A stretch of DNA of 60,432 bases from Ardenticatenaceae bacterium. GTDB taxonomy: Bacteria; Chloroflexota; Anaerolineae; Promineifilales; Promineifilaceae. The notes below the pieces were generated by a model. It was not told where the DNA came from. It did not search any database and worked only from the letters and a program-made list of their open reading frames with translations. The position numbers and the translations under genes were made by a program. The stretch lies in assembly GCA_011525915.1 (NCBI GenBank), contig WYBM01000091.1:1-60432 (forward strand), read 5' to 3'. Positions 27,048-34,563 of the stretch are shown piece by piece; position 1 is the stretch's first letter; each line of letters opens with the position of its first letter.

Positions 27048-27317
27048 TTACGCATCCTTTTGTAGGGCAGGTCTTGTGCCTGCCCTGCTCAGGGCGGCCA
27101 GCTTCTTTTCATCCAGTTGGTTAGCACCCGACACAAGGGCTATCACGGCCGTGCCCGCCACCTCAAAACACAAGCTCTTCACAATTTGGGCTGTGGTGCA
27201 GCCAATAGCCGCCGCTGCCTCCTGTGCTGAGCGTGTCGTTTGGGCAAATTCTACAATCTCGAGTGTCAGCCCTAATTCTTGGGTCGCGTCTGCCACCTTT
27301 TGCGCTGATGGATGCAT
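27048..27317 (-). pseudogene. ybaK/prolyl-tRNA editing-like gene, 3' truncated
   Basis: 89 aa. Residues 1-75 match the N-terminal half of the YbaK/EbsC aminoacyl-tRNA deacylase family (HPSAQKVADATQELGL, TAQIVKSLCFEV, LVSGANQLDEKKLAAL). Full-length members have about 155 aa. The match ends exactly where a repeat sequence begins (27061-27095), and that repeat supplies the last residues (SRAGTRPALQK) and the stop. The catalytic core with the Lys/Asp-rich second half is gone, so a broken gene is the best reading. Confidence 0.7.
27061..27095. repeat. Half copy of a TGTAGGGG...CCTCTACA repeat
   Basis: 35 bp starting TGTAGGGCAGGTCTTGTG match the right half of the 58-bp element at 37936-37993 in inverted orientation (three differences by eye). 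It lies inside the truncated end of the ybaK remnant. Confidence 0.75.
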
Positions 27318-27356
27318 CTCGGTTTACTTCTCAGAGTGTAGCTCTGTTATGTTTGC

Positions 27357-28358
27357 TCACTCATATTCATAATCGTCATCGAAATCATAATCATCATCAA
27401 AGTCATTTTCAAAGTAACCACGGCCGCGGCGGCGCTGAATGTAGCGGTCAAATTCGGGGGAAACGTCGTCATCGAAGCTGGTTTCCAGGCTTACATCCCA
27501 GACCATATCCGCAAAATCTTCATCGGCTACGGCCGTGCCATACCCCAGTTCCAGGCTCTCTACCTGCACCTGTAAACCATCACGGTGTACCATCTTTTGG
27601 GCGATCAGGTCTCGGATTTGTTCTTCAATTTCGGCGAAATAGTCACGGCCGTCGGCCTCGGCCTCGGCCATTTTCTTCATCATCCTGGCGCTTTCGTGTT
27701 TTTCCAGCCGGGTCAGTTCTTGCTTAATCTCTTCCAGGCGACGTTTGACCCGTGCCACTTCGCGCAGTAGCGTTTCTGCCAGCTTTTGGTCAGCGTGGTC
27801 ATACACCAGCGCCTGGGCAGCATCCGGTGATTCCGCCAGTTCGCGCAGTTTGGCCAGGTCACCGGCGGCATAGGCGGCATTAATCGCCATCATCATCTGG
27901 GTACGGTAGCTGCGGTCAGCTTCATCCACGGCCGTGTCCGGGTGAAAACGGCGCGCCAACTGCCGGTACAGCTTCTTCATCTCCGCCCGTGTATCTTCAT
28001 CCTGTTCCGGGCGGGCCGTGGTGGGCGTTTCCCGGTAGCGATACTCCCCCCCTTCCGTGGCGCTGTGGCCACGCGCCCAGGCCGCCGCATCGTCGGCGGC
28101 CCCCTGGTACCACTCATCACCAAACCAGCGCAGCTGCTGGCGCAGCGCCTGAATTTCGGCGTCCAGTGCCTCCAGTTTGCGCGTCAGTGGACTAATGCGT
28201 GCCCGCAGGCGGAACTCAAAAGCGTTAATCGCTGCGTGCCGCTCGGCCAATTCTGCTTCGGCATCTACCAGTTGGGGCAGCAGGTCATCCAGCTCTGCCT
28301 GCAAATGGGTGATTTGCTCGCGCCAGTCATCGGTTGTGGGGGTGAGTTGTTGCTCCAT
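27357..28358 (-). CDS. J-domain protein with coiled coils and acidic tail
   Basis: About 333 aa. Residues 1-60 are coiled coil (ITHLQAELDDLLPQLVDAEAE). About residues 115-160 form a J domain with the invariant HPD in LARRFHPDTA, the motif that stimulates DnaK ATPase. A second coiled coil (about 185-265) follows, then a C-terminal tail almost entirely Asp/Glu/Tyr/Phe. There is no zinc-finger or DnaJ C-domain, so it is a class III J protein that would recruit DnaK to an unknown client. The start at 28358 lies 10 bases after a TACAAT box. Confidence 0.8.
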   Translation of the reverse strand: MEQQLTPTTDDWREQITHLQAELDDLLPQLVDAEAELAERHAAINAFEFRLRARISPLTRKLEALDAEIQALRQQLRWFGDEWYQGAADDAAAWARGHSATEGGEYRYRETPTTARPEQDEDTRAEMKKLYRQLARRFHPDTAVDEADRSYRTQMMMAINAAYAAGDLAKLRELAESPDAAQALVYDHADQKLAETLLREVARVKRRLEEIKQELTRLEKHESARMMKKMAEAEADGRDYFAEIEEQIRDLIAQKMVHRDGLQVQVESLELGYGTAVADEDFADMVWDVSLETSFDDDVSPEFDRYIQRRRGRGYFENDFDDDYDFDDDYEYE

Positions 28359-28368
28359 AATGAGGCCC

Positions 28369-28397
28369 ATTGTAACTGAAAAAACAGCGGCTGCCGA
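28369..28397 (-). promoter_or_regulatory. Candidate promoter of the J-domain gene
   Basis: On the minus strand TCGGCA (28397-28392), 17-bp spacer, TACAAT (28374-28369), then the ATG at 28358 after 10 bases: near-leaderless. Confidence 0.45.
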
Positions 28398-28478
28398 AGC
28401 AAAAAAAGTAAAATCCGGCCCGCTCAATCTATGTTATACTTGGCCTCAACATACAGAGAAAGGCACAAGGAGTTGACA

Positions 28479-29276
28479 ATGCCCAGCCCATTCCCTGGCA
28501 TGGACCCTTATCTTGAAGACCGTGCCCTTTGGCCCGATGTTCATTCATCACTGATCACCTATATTCGCGAGGCCCTGCAGCCGCAAATCCGGCCCAAATA
28601 CGTGGCCCGCATCGGTGAGCGCATCCAACTGGCCGCAGTGCGGCACAGCTATGTGCCTGATGTTCTGCTGGTGCCCCCCTCGCGAGAGCCAGGGCCCACA
28701 CTGGCTGTGACAGCCGGAACGCTGGTCGCCGACGAACCACAAAAGATCGCGTTTCTAGATGAAACGCGGCATGTGCCTTACATCGAAATCATCTACCGGG
28801 ACACGGGCGATGTGGTGACGTTGATTGAAGTGCTTAGTCCGGCGAACAAAGAGGGCGATGGCCGTGAGCAATACTTACAAAAACAGGCCGAACTGCTTGA
28901 TACACAGGCCAATCTGGTGGAAATCGATCTACTTGGCTATGGCAAGGACACTATTTTAGCCCGGAATGCTATAGTTACAGAACCCGCTGACTGGCGTTAT
29001 AGAATCAACATCAGCCGACCACAGCGGCGCAACGAACTAGAGTTTTATGCCGTGCCGCTGCGCGAGCGGCTGCCTCGCTGCCGTATTCCCCTGCGTCCAC
29101 CAGACGCGGATGCCATACTGGATTTACCGGCCGTTTTCACGCGCTGCTACGACGTGGGTGGCTATGATCTGTTGATTGATTACAGCCAGCCGCCGGTTGT
29201 GTCGCTCTCAGACACAGAAGCCACCTGGCTGGCCGCCTGGCTGCAAGAGAAAGGGGTCAGGGCAGAGGCTGCATAA
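28479..29276 (+). CDS. DUF4058 family protein
   Basis: About 265 aa from ATG 28479 (AAGGAG upstream). The N-terminus MPSPFPGMDPYLED is the signature of DUF4058, common in Cyanobacteria, Planctomycetes and Chloroflexota. Later conserved segments are IEVLSPANKEGDGREQYLQKQ and VEIDLLGYG (Glu and Asp/Lys arranged as in PD-(D/E)XK-like folds, which I note without claiming nuclease activity). It is divergent from the J-domain gene and convergent with cimA. Function unknown. Confidence 0.8.
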   Translation: MPSPFPGMDPYLEDRALWPDVHSSLITYIREALQPQIRPKYVARIGERIQLAAVRHSYVPDVLLVPPSREPGPTLAVTAGTLVADEPQKIAFLDETRHVPYIEIIYRDTGDVVTLIEVLSPANKEGDGREQYLQKQAELLDTQANLVEIDLLGYGKDTILARNAIVTEPADWRYRINISRPQRRNELEFYAVPLRERLPRCRIPLRPPDADAILDLPAVFTRCYDVGGYDLLIDYSQPPVVSLSDTEATWLAAWLQEKGVRAEAA

Positions 29277-29310
29277 GCCTGCCTTGACCCACGCCTGAAA
29301 ACCGTTTCTC

Positions 29311-30876
29311 TCACCGGGTCCCATTCAAGAGCGCATATTCCATGCTGTCTGCCAGTGCCTGCCAGCTGGCTTCAATGATGTTGGTGCTGGCGCCCACCGT
29401 AGACCAGGTTTTGTTGCCCAGGCGAGTATCAATGAGCACACGGGTGGTGGCGGCCGTGGCGTTTTCGCCATCTAAAATGCGCACTTTGTAATCTACCAGC
29501 TTCACGCCACTCAGGGTGGGGTAGACATCTACCAGGGCTTTGCGCAAGGCGGCATCCAGGGCATTGACCGGACCGTTGCCTTCGGCCACGGTGTGCATAC
29601 GCTTGGGGCCGACACGCACCTTGACGATGGCCTCTGCATTTAGACCACGGCCGCGCCGCTGCTGCACGTCTACGCGGTAATCAATCACCTCAAACGGCGG
29701 CACATAGGCCGGGTGGGTGCGGCGCAGCATAAGTTCTACAGAAGCCTCGGCCCCTTCAAAGGTAAAGCCGGCTGCTTCTAACTGCTTAATTTGGGCCAAC
29801 ACGCCGCGCAAATCAAGCCCTTCGATGCTGATGCCAAATTGAGCCGCCTTGTCTACCAGGTTGCCATGTCCGGACAGCTCAGAAACCACACTGCGCTGCT
29901 GGTTGCCCACCAGTGTTGGTTCAATGTGCTGGTAACTGCGCGGGTTTTTGAGCATGGCGGCTACATGGATGCCACCTTTGTGGGCGAAGGCGCTTTTGCC
30001 GACAAAGGGTTGATGATCATCCAGTTCCAGGTTGGCCACTTCGGCCACGTAGCGGGAAAGTTCGGTTAGCCGTTTGAGCTGCTCATCGCTGACACAGTGA
30101 TACCCCATTTTAAGCTGCAGGTCGGGGATGATGCTGCACAGGTTGGCGTTGGCCACCCGTTCACCATAGCCGTTGATGGTGCCCTGTACCTGGGTGACGC
30201 CGCAGCGCACGGCCGTGAGGGTATTCGCTACCCCACACTCGCCGTCATCGTGTGTATGGATGCCTAGCTGCACGGTTGACCCTAACGCGGCCTGCACGTT
30301 CCCTATCATTTCTTCAATCTCCCAAGGCAGCACCCCGCCATTGGTGTCACACAGCACTACGCTGTCGGCGCCATTTATGACGGCGGCGCGCAGTGTGGCG
30401 GTGGCATATTCGGGATTGGCCTTATACCCATCGAAGAAATGCTCGGCGTCGTAGACCACCTCTCTGCCAAATGATTTGCAGTAGGCCACACTGTCACCGA
30501 TCATCTTCAGGTTTTCTTCCATGTTTACTTCCAATACGTCAGTGACGTGCAGATCCCAACTTTTGCCCACCAGGGTGATGACCGGTGTATTGGCCTCAAT
30601 CAGCAGGCGCAGATTGATGTCCTCTGCCGGGGAAATGCCTTTGCGTCGGGTGCTGCCGAAGGCTGTGACTTTGGCATGTTTTAAGCCTAAGGTAGGGACC
30701 CGCTGGAAAAATTCCACATCCTTCGGGTTGGACCCCGGCCAGCCCCCTTCGATGTAATCGATGCCAAATTCATCCAGCTTTTTGGCGATTTTTAGCTTGT
30801 CATCCAATGAAAGAGAAATGCCTTCGCGCTGGGTGCCATCACGCAAGGTCGTGTCGTAGAGGAATATCTTTGTCAT
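29311..30876 (-). CDS. cimA: (R)-citramalate synthase
   Basis: About 521 aa from ATG 30876 (AAGGTGATC upstream). YDTTLRDGTQREGISLS, DYIEGGWPGSNPKD, LCDTNGGVLPWE, HTHDDGECGVANTL (metal His pair) and the C-terminal LeuA_dimer regulatory domain are typical of the CimA group rather than of 2-isopropylmalate synthase. It condenses pyruvate and acetyl-CoA to citramalate, feeding isoleucine synthesis through LeuC/LeuD/LeuB and bypassing threonine deaminase. Last gene of the leuC-leuD-cimA run; a true LeuA is encoded at 34564-36207. Confidence 0.93.
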   Translation of the reverse strand: MTKIFLYDTTLRDGTQREGISLSLDDKLKIAKKLDEFGIDYIEGGWPGSNPKDVEFFQRVPTLGLKHAKVTAFGSTRRKGISPAEDINLRLLIEANTPVITLVGKSWDLHVTDVLEVNMEENLKMIGDSVAYCKSFGREVVYDAEHFFDGYKANPEYATATLRAAVINGADSVVLCDTNGGVLPWEIEEMIGNVQAALGSTVQLGIHTHDDGECGVANTLTAVRCGVTQVQGTINGYGERVANANLCSIIPDLQLKMGYHCVSDEQLKRLTELSRYVAEVANLELDDHQPFVGKSAFAHKGGIHVAAMLKNPRSYQHIEPTLVGNQQRSVVSELSGHGNLVDKAAQFGISIEGLDLRGVLAQIKQLEAAGFTFEGAEASVELMLRRTHPAYVPPFEVIDYRVDVQQRRGRGLNAEAIVKVRVGPKRMHTVAEGNGPVNALDAALRKALVDVYPTLSGVKLVDYKVRILDGENATAATTRVLIDTRLGNKTWSTVGASTNIIEASWQALADSMEYALLNGTR

Positions 30877-30888
30877 GCTGATCACCTT

Positions 30889-31000
30889 TTTAGTGATCAG
30901 TATTCAGTCATCAGTTTTGCCGGCCACTGAACACCGAATACTGATTTAGTGATCAGTATTCAGTCATCAGTTTTGCCGGCCACTGAACACTGAATACTGA
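30889..31000. repeat. 56-bp perfect tandem duplication of an ACTGA-type repeat
   Basis: Two adjacent 56-bp copies (30889-30944, 30945-31000) begin TTTAGTGATCAGTATTCAGT and differ at one base (ACACCGAA / ACACTGAA). Each copy is itself a fold-back: TCAGTATTCAGT pairs with ACTGAATACTGA. It fills the leuD-cimA gap. Confidence 0.85.
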
Positions 31001-31001
31001 A

Positions 31002-31610
31002 CTACCGGCCCGTGTCCACACGAGCAGGATGTGCAGCTTCGTAGTCGGCCACAAGGGCATCCTGCTTTAGGAGATAGCCAAGCTGGTCTAAGCCTTCGAG
31101 CATACAGGTTTTGCTGAAGGTGTCTATGGGGAAGGGGACGGCACGGCCGTCTGGCAGCGTCACTGTCTGGGCGGCCAGGTCAATGGACACGGCCGTAGCC
31201 GGGTCTTCGGCCACCAGGCTAAGAAGCTGACGGTGGGTGGTTTCGTCTACGATGACGGGCAGCAGGCCGTTTTTTAATGAATTGTTGCGGAAGATGTCGG
31301 CAAAGCTGGTGCTGATGACGGCCGTAAAGCCATAATCCATCAGTGACCAGGGGGCATGTTCCCGGCTGGAGCCGCAGCCAAAGTTGTCGCCCGCCAGCAA
31401 GATACGGGCGCCCTGCGCCTCTGGCCGGTTGAGGGCAAAGTCTGCGTTGGGTGTGCCGTCTTCGCGGTAGCGCCAATGGTAAAACAGGTTTTGCCCCAGT
31501 CCGGCCTTGCTGATCGTTTTCAGGAATTGGGCGGGAATGATCTGGTCGGTGTCAATATTTTCCGTAGGAATCGCCACCATGTGGCTGGTTAGGGTTGTAA
31601 ATGCTTGCAT
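31002..31610 (-). CDS. leuD: 3-isopropylmalate dehydratase small subunit
   Basis: 202 aa. IPTENIDTDQIIPAQFLK, the ILLAGDNFGCGSSREHAPW loop and SFADIFRNNSLKNGLLPV are the LeuD (aconitase swivel domain) signatures. It pairs with LeuC to isomerise 2-isopropylmalate and, in the CimA route, citramalate. No strong Shine-Dalgarno before the ATG. It follows leuC after a 68-bp repeat-filled gap. Confidence 0.96.
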   Translation of the reverse strand: MQAFTTLTSHMVAIPTENIDTDQIIPAQFLKTISKAGLGQNLFYHWRYREDGTPNADFALNRPEAQGARILLAGDNFGCGSSREHAPWSLMDYGFTAVISTSFADIFRNNSLKNGLLPVIVDETTHRQLLSLVAEDPATAVSIDLAAQTVTLPDGRAVPFPIDTFSKTCMLEGLDQLGYLLKQDALVADYEAAHPARVDTGR

Positions 31611-31620
31611 AGGGGTGTTT

Positions 31621-31664
31621 TCCAGTATTCAGTATCCAGTATTCAGTCTGCTGAACGCTGGCTG
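31621..31664. repeat. ACTGA/TCAGT-type repeat between leuC and leuD
   Basis: CAGTATTCAGTATCCAGTAT followed by TCAGTCTGCTGAACGC; same family as the other intergenic repeats. Confidence 0.55.
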
Positions 31665-31678
31665 TTCAATATCGTTTA

Positions 31679-33082
31679 TTAAAGGGTTCTTACATCTGTG
31701 ATCTTGCCGGTGACGGCCGTGGCCGCCGCCGTGAGCGGGCTGGCTAAAAAGGTGCGGCCGCCTTTGCCCTGCCGCCCTTCAAAGTTACGGTTACTGGTGC
31801 TGACAGCATACTGCCCTGGCTGCAGTTGGTCGCCGTTCATGGCAATGCACATAGAGCAGCCGGCTTCGCGCCATTCTGCGCCCGCATCCTTAAAGATGCG
31901 GTCCAGCCCTTCGGCTTCTGCCTGTTTCTTCACATCCTGGGAACCGGGCACCACCATAACACGCACGCCTTGGGCCACTTTACGTCCACGAATGATCTCT
32001 GCTGCCTGGCGCAAATCGGAGATGCGGCTGTTGGTGCAGGAGCCGATGAAGACCACGTCTACCGTCTTGCCCAGCAGCGGCTGGCCCGGCTGCAGATCCA
32101 TATAGGCCAGCGCCTTCTCTACCGTCTGCCGTTCGCTGATGTCGGGGATGCCGGCGGGGTCAGGAATGGAGGCCGTGATTTTCATGCCCAGGCCAGGGTT
32201 GGTACCGTAGGTGATCATCGGTTCCAGATCGTTCACATTCAGGTCAATGGCTTTGTCAAAGGTGGCGGTTTCATCGGTGGCCAGTGCGCGCCACCGGGTC
32301 ACGGCCCGATCCCAGGCGGCGTTTTTGGGCGCGTGGGGGCGCCCCGCCAGGTATTCAAACGTGGTGTCATCGGGGGCTACCAGCCCGGCGCGGGCGCCGC
32401 CCTCAATGCTCATATTGCAAATGGTCATGCGCTGTTCCATGGTCAGCCCACGAATGGCCTCACCGCGATATTCAAAGACGCGCCCGGTGCCGCCGCCAAT
32501 GCCAATTTTAGAAAGCAGCAGTAAGATAATATCTTTGGCGGCCACGCCAGCGGGCAGACGGCCGTGTACATTCACGGCATAGGTCTTGGGCTTTGTTTGC
32601 AGCAGGCATTGGCTGGCCAGGACATGTTCCACTTCCGAGGTGCCAATGCCAAAAGCCAGGGCACCAAACGCGCCGTGTGTGGCTGTGTGGCTGTCACCAC
32701 AGACGATGGTCATGCCCGGCTGTGTCAGCCCCAGTTCTGGCCCGATAACGTGCACAATGCCCCGGTTGGGACTCTCCATGCCAAATAGTTGGATGCCAAA
32801 TTCATGGCAGTTGGCTTCCAGTGTGGCAATTTGCCTGGCCGCAATAGCATCGGTCAGGGGCACCCCGATGGGCGTGGTGGGGATGCTGTGATCCATGGTA
32901 GCGATGGTTTGGGACGGCCGTCGTACCTTTAACCCTCGCGCGCGCAGCCCGGAAAATGCCTGTGGTGACGTCACTTCATGAATCAGGTGCAGATCAATGT
33001 ACAGGACGGCCGGGCTACCTGGCTCATCCACCACGATATGGTCTTCCCAAATCTTGTCAATAATTGTCTTTGGTGTAGTCAT
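31679..33082 (-). CDS. leuC: 3-isopropylmalate dehydratase large subunit
   Basis: About 467 aa from ATG 33082 (GGAAGATGG upstream; an in-frame ATG at 33100 is less likely). Contains DHSIPTT, CGDSHTATHGAFGALAFGIGT, the 4Fe-4S ligands in FIGSCTNSR and GCSMCIAMN, and SNRNFEGRQG. Aconitase-like [4Fe-4S] enzyme of leucine synthesis, acting with LeuD immediately downstream. Confidence 0.96.
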   Translation of the reverse strand: MTTPKTIIDKIWEDHIVVDEPGSPAVLYIDLHLIHEVTSPQAFSGLRARGLKVRRPSQTIATMDHSIPTTPIGVPLTDAIAARQIATLEANCHEFGIQLFGMESPNRGIVHVIGPELGLTQPGMTIVCGDSHTATHGAFGALAFGIGTSEVEHVLASQCLLQTKPKTYAVNVHGRLPAGVAAKDIILLLLSKIGIGGGTGRVFEYRGEAIRGLTMEQRMTICNMSIEGGARAGLVAPDDTTFEYLAGRPHAPKNAAWDRAVTRWRALATDETATFDKAIDLNVNDLEPMITYGTNPGLGMKITASIPDPAGIPDISERQTVEKALAYMDLQPGQPLLGKTVDVVFIGSCTNSRISDLRQAAEIIRGRKVAQGVRVMVVPGSQDVKKQAEAEGLDRIFKDAGAEWREAGCSMCIAMNGDQLQPGQYAVSTSNRNFEGRQGKGGRTFLASPLTAAATAVTGKITDVRTL

Positions 33083-33104
33083 ACCATCTTCCTTAGTCAT
33101 CCCT

Positions 33105-33201
33105 ATGATCAGTTTTCAGTCATCAGTGTACAGTTTTCAGTGCTGGCCACTCTCTGGAAATGGTCTACTGAAAACTGATGGCGGACTTCTGATGACTGGT
33201 A
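33105..33201. repeat. ACTGA/TCAGT-type repeat upstream of leuC
   Basis: Contains GATCAGTTTTCAGTCATCAG, CAGTTTTCAGTGCTGG and, inverted, CTACTGAAAACTGATGG; the two halves could form a stem of about ten base pairs around CTGGCCACTCTCTGG. Confidence 0.6.
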
Positions 33202-33990
33202 CTATGTCCCGGTTTGCGGTTTTACACCGGCAAATACGGCTAATTCAAAATATTTTAAGTAGCAATCCACGTAAATAAACCCGATGTCCCGCAGCCAGTG
33301 GCATTGGGTTTCTACGGGTGTCAGCAAGTTGGCGGCTTTGTCTGGCCGGTTATAAAGGTCGTGCGCAATTTGCTCGCGAGATTGGCCGGAGCCGTTTTGC
33401 CGGTGATAGGTCACCATTGAATCGACAAACAGTTCCTCAAATAACATTTCGCCCCATTTGGAGCGCGAGGCTACGTGTTCCACATTGACAAAAATGCCAC
33501 CTGGTGTCAGCAGGTCATACAATTCGGCGTACAATTCTTGTTTACGGCCGTCTGGTTGATGATGGATCGAAAAACCAGAGACGATCACGTCGAAGTTTAG
33601 AACCTGCCGGGTCTGAAAAAACGTTGTCAGGCTGGCGCGCCAATCCCTGTGTCCATAATCTACCTGTGCTAGCGTGACACGGCCGTCATAAGCGGCCAAC
33701 CGTTTTTCCGCTGCGGCCAGCATGGGCGCGGAAAAGTCAGCAAAAACGGCATGCGCCTCCAGGAATTGGTCCAGCACCGCCTGCCCCAAGATGCCATCCC
33801 CGCAGCCCAGGTCCAACACGGCCGTGACCGTTTCTTGTGACCAACGGATCAGCCGCAGCATGGTGTCAATTTGAGCCTGGGCCAGGGGGATAGCCCCGCG
33901 TACACCGTTAAGATAACGGTTGGCCAGCGTGTTGTCTTGCCAGACAGTGGCATCCGGGGTTGAACGTTTGGCTAACTGCGTTTCGGCCAT
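33202..33990 (-). CDS. Class I SAM-dependent methyltransferase in the leu operon
   Basis: 262 aa. Motif I VLDLGCGDGILGQAVL, acidic motif HAVFADFSAPML, then LAQVDYGH and the FDVIVSGFSIHH segment: Methyltransf_25/12 type for small molecules. It sits between a PNPOx-like gene and leuC, all on the minus strand, with only 24 bp to the former. Nothing in its sequence links it to leucine synthesis; co-transcription may be accidental, or it may modify a product of the cluster (inference). Confidence 0.82.
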   Translation of the reverse strand: MAETQLAKRSTPDATVWQDNTLANRYLNGVRGAIPLAQAQIDTMLRLIRWSQETVTAVLDLGCGDGILGQAVLDQFLEAHAVFADFSAPMLAAAEKRLAAYDGRVTLAQVDYGHRDWRASLTTFFQTRQVLNFDVIVSGFSIHHQPDGRKQELYAELYDLLTPGGIFVNVEHVASRSKWGEMLFEELFVDSMVTYHRQNGSGQSREQIAHDLYNRPDKAANLLTPVETQCHWLRDIGFIYVDCYLKYFELAVFAGVKPQTGT

Positions 33991-34014
33991 CCATTTGCTC
34001 CTTGTTTATAAACA

Positions 34015-34560
34015 TCAATCTGCCAGCAGTTTGGTTGGTAAACCATCAATACTCGCCTGGTTCTTTTCCGCCCAATACTGGCCAAGACCGTCTTCCCCCC
34101 GGTTTTCAGCCCACGCTGTCAGCAGCGGCCGTTCTGCTTCATACCGGTAAAACGGCACGGCAAAGCCACACGATGTTTGCACGGAGGTCAGCTGCATCAC
34201 AATGATGTTGCGGTTGCCGATCATTTCTGGGAACAGCGAGGCATACTCTGCCCAGGTGGCATCGCGCCGGTGAATGGCCTGGCCCTGTCCGTACAGCCGC
34301 AGAATGAGGGGCTTTTCTGTAAACGAGCAAAACATGATCGTCAGACGGCCGTTTTCCTGCAAATGGGCCGCTGTTTCATTGCCGGACCCGGTCAGGTTCA
34401 TAAACGCCACCTGGTTCATGTTCAGCACCCGAAACGTGTCCATGCCTTTAGGGCTCAGGTTGATACGGCCGTTATCTGGGGCGCTGGCCACAAAAAAGAT
34501 ATGCTGCTCGTTGATAAATGCTGCCAGTTTTTCGTTGAGTGAGTCGTAAAATTGGGCCAT
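34015..34560 (-). CDS. Pyridoxamine 5'-phosphate oxidase-like flavin protein
   Basis: 181 aa split-barrel protein of the PNPOx-like family. Landmarks: AFINEQHIFFVASAP, GRINLSPKGMDTFRVLN, VAFMNLTGSGNETAAHL and GRLTIMFCSFTEKPLILRLYG, a pattern of PNPOx-like proteins annotated as FMN- or F420-binding oxidoreductases. Starts three bases after the leuA stop, so is translationally linked to leuA. Substrate unknown. Confidence 0.8.
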   Translation of the reverse strand: MAQFYDSLNEKLAAFINEQHIFFVASAPDNGRINLSPKGMDTFRVLNMNQVAFMNLTGSGNETAAHLQENGRLTIMFCSFTEKPLILRLYGQGQAIHRRDATWAEYASLFPEMIGNRNIIVMQLTSVQTSCGFAVPFYRYEAERPLLTAWAENRGEDGLGQYWAEKNQASIDGLPTKLLAD

Positions 34561-34563
34561 TTT

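Noticed and set aside
31826..32524. 232-aa plus-strand open frame inside leuC
   Set aside because: Shadow of leuC; no start signals or family resemblance.
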